Shown: positions 63,816 through 64,000 of the stretch, piece by piece | Numbering within the stretch: position 1 is the first letter of the stretch | Layout of the letters: each line of letters begins with the position of its first letter | NCBI RefSeq assembly: GCF_022836435.1 | Contig: NZ_BQXC01000001.1 | Location: forward strand, 264,612 to 328,611 | Source of the DNA: Nitrosomonas sp. PY1 | GTDB lineage: Bacteria; Pseudomonadota; Gammaproteobacteria; Burkholderiales; Nitrosomonadaceae | Length of the DNA stretch: 64,000 nucleotides | Direction of reading: 5' to 3' | The notes under the pieces: model-generated | What the model saw: only the letters and a program-made list of their open reading frames with translations | Databases searched by the model: none | What the model was told of the DNA's origin: nothing | Made by a program: the position numbers and the translations under genes

Positions 63816-64000
63816 TCAGTGAGCTGCGGCAGTTGCTACCATAGTGTGATCGGGGTGAAATGTAGCTTTTTTGGTAAGCAATACCCAGATAATGCGGGCA
63901 TTTTTGTTTGCCAAGGCAACAGCAGCAACGTTCTTATTGCGCCGCGCTATCAGCTTGCACAGCCAGCTTCCGGGCTCGGCCTTTTTCTCGGCAATGCGGA
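63816..64000 (-). CDS. IS110-family transposase, C-terminal end (partial)
   Basis: The minus-strand frame is open from the window edge to a TGA at 63816-63818, giving about 61 residues. It reads EKKAEPGSWLCKLIARRNKN, then VAAVALANKNARIIWVLLTK and on to a short tail. The RRNKNVAAVALANKNARIIW pattern is the usual end of IS110/IS116/IS902 transposases (DEDD type), after the Transposase_20 domain. The rest lies beyond the window, so whether the copy is intact is unknown. Confidence 0.8.
   Translation of the reverse strand, partial: RIAEKKAEPGSWLCKLIARRNKNVAAVALANKNARIIWVLLTKKATFHPDHTMVATAAAH

Noticed and set aside
1-64000. CRISPR arrays, tRNA or rRNA genes, riboswitches
   Set aside because: Read through on both strands; no regularly spaced repeats, cloverleaf-type sequence or known riboswitch pattern was recognised. 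Short structured RNAs could still have been missed without a covariance-model search.

Overview
The window is a gene-dense stretch of a moderately low-GC Gram-negative chromosome, most likely a betaproteobacterium and probably Nitrosomonas-like. The support is the gene content: an ilvE plus CHCC zinc-finger pair, a fused CysN/CysC next to CysD, the flhB-flhA-flhF-flhG-fliA-motC-motD order of a polar flagellum, RND efflux pumps, and IS3, IS110 and IS1595 remnants. The genus is an inference from protein resemblance, not a computed assignment. No tRNA, rRNA, CRISPR array or replication origin was seen.

Layout. 1-6.7 kb is housekeeping: a coiled-coil protein fragment, a wrbA plus aromatic-ring dioxygenase operon, ilvE with its zinc-finger partner, a phosphomannomutase/phosphoglucomutase and glutamine-dependent NAD synthetase. 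6.8-13.1 kb (minus strand) is a complete tripartite RND efflux system in the order outer-membrane factor, adaptor, pump. 13.4-18 kb holds small exported or membrane proteins: a putative intramembrane metal-site protein, an RlpA-like barrel, a FecR-like protein, a His-rich exported protein, a DUF6502 protein and a phosphatase. 18-21.2 kb has a family 2 glycosyltransferase and a penicillin-acylase-type Ntn hydrolase. 21.4-29.2 kb is a tightly packed flagellar export, placement, sigma-28 and stator operon. 29.2-31.2 kb has a DUF2780 lipoprotein and an outer-membrane barrel.

31.7-45.4 kb is envelope polysaccharide and sulfate metabolism. It has a Wzb-like phosphatase, a Wza-like exporter, a Wzc-like tyrosine autokinase, two tandemly duplicated family 4 glycosyltransferases, a decayed alginate-export-like porin, cysD-cysNC for sulfate activation, a DHH phosphoesterase, galE and galU. 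The last two supply UDP-sugars to such pathways. 45.5-54.1 kb returns to general functions: an aconitase with an unusual insertion, DoxX, a divergent GST/HxlR pair, an MsbA-type ABC exporter, Hsp20 and dodecin.

54.9-59.9 kb is the most interesting segment and reads as a transferred conflict or defence island. A two-gene minus-strand operon encodes a three-domain protein (N-terminal deoxyribosyltransferase/TIR-like domain with a conserved MPFG and NPNVxYELG signature, a TPR-like middle, and a SLOG-like C-terminus), followed by a patatin-like phospholipase with an intact Ser/Asp dyad. Convergent to it is a polytopic membrane protein whose cytosolic C-terminus carries the same MPFG/NPNVxYELG domain. 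No CD-NTase, cyclase or CRISPR signalling gene is nearby, so this is not a recognisable CBASS, Pycsar or Thoeris locus. It could be a nucleotide-signal-gated phospholipase system. Its upstream side is bordered by an internally deleted IS1595-type element with clear inverted ends. The last 3.5 kb contain a chemotaxis receptor with a CheR-type tether, a decayed IS3 element and the 3' end of an IS110 transposase.
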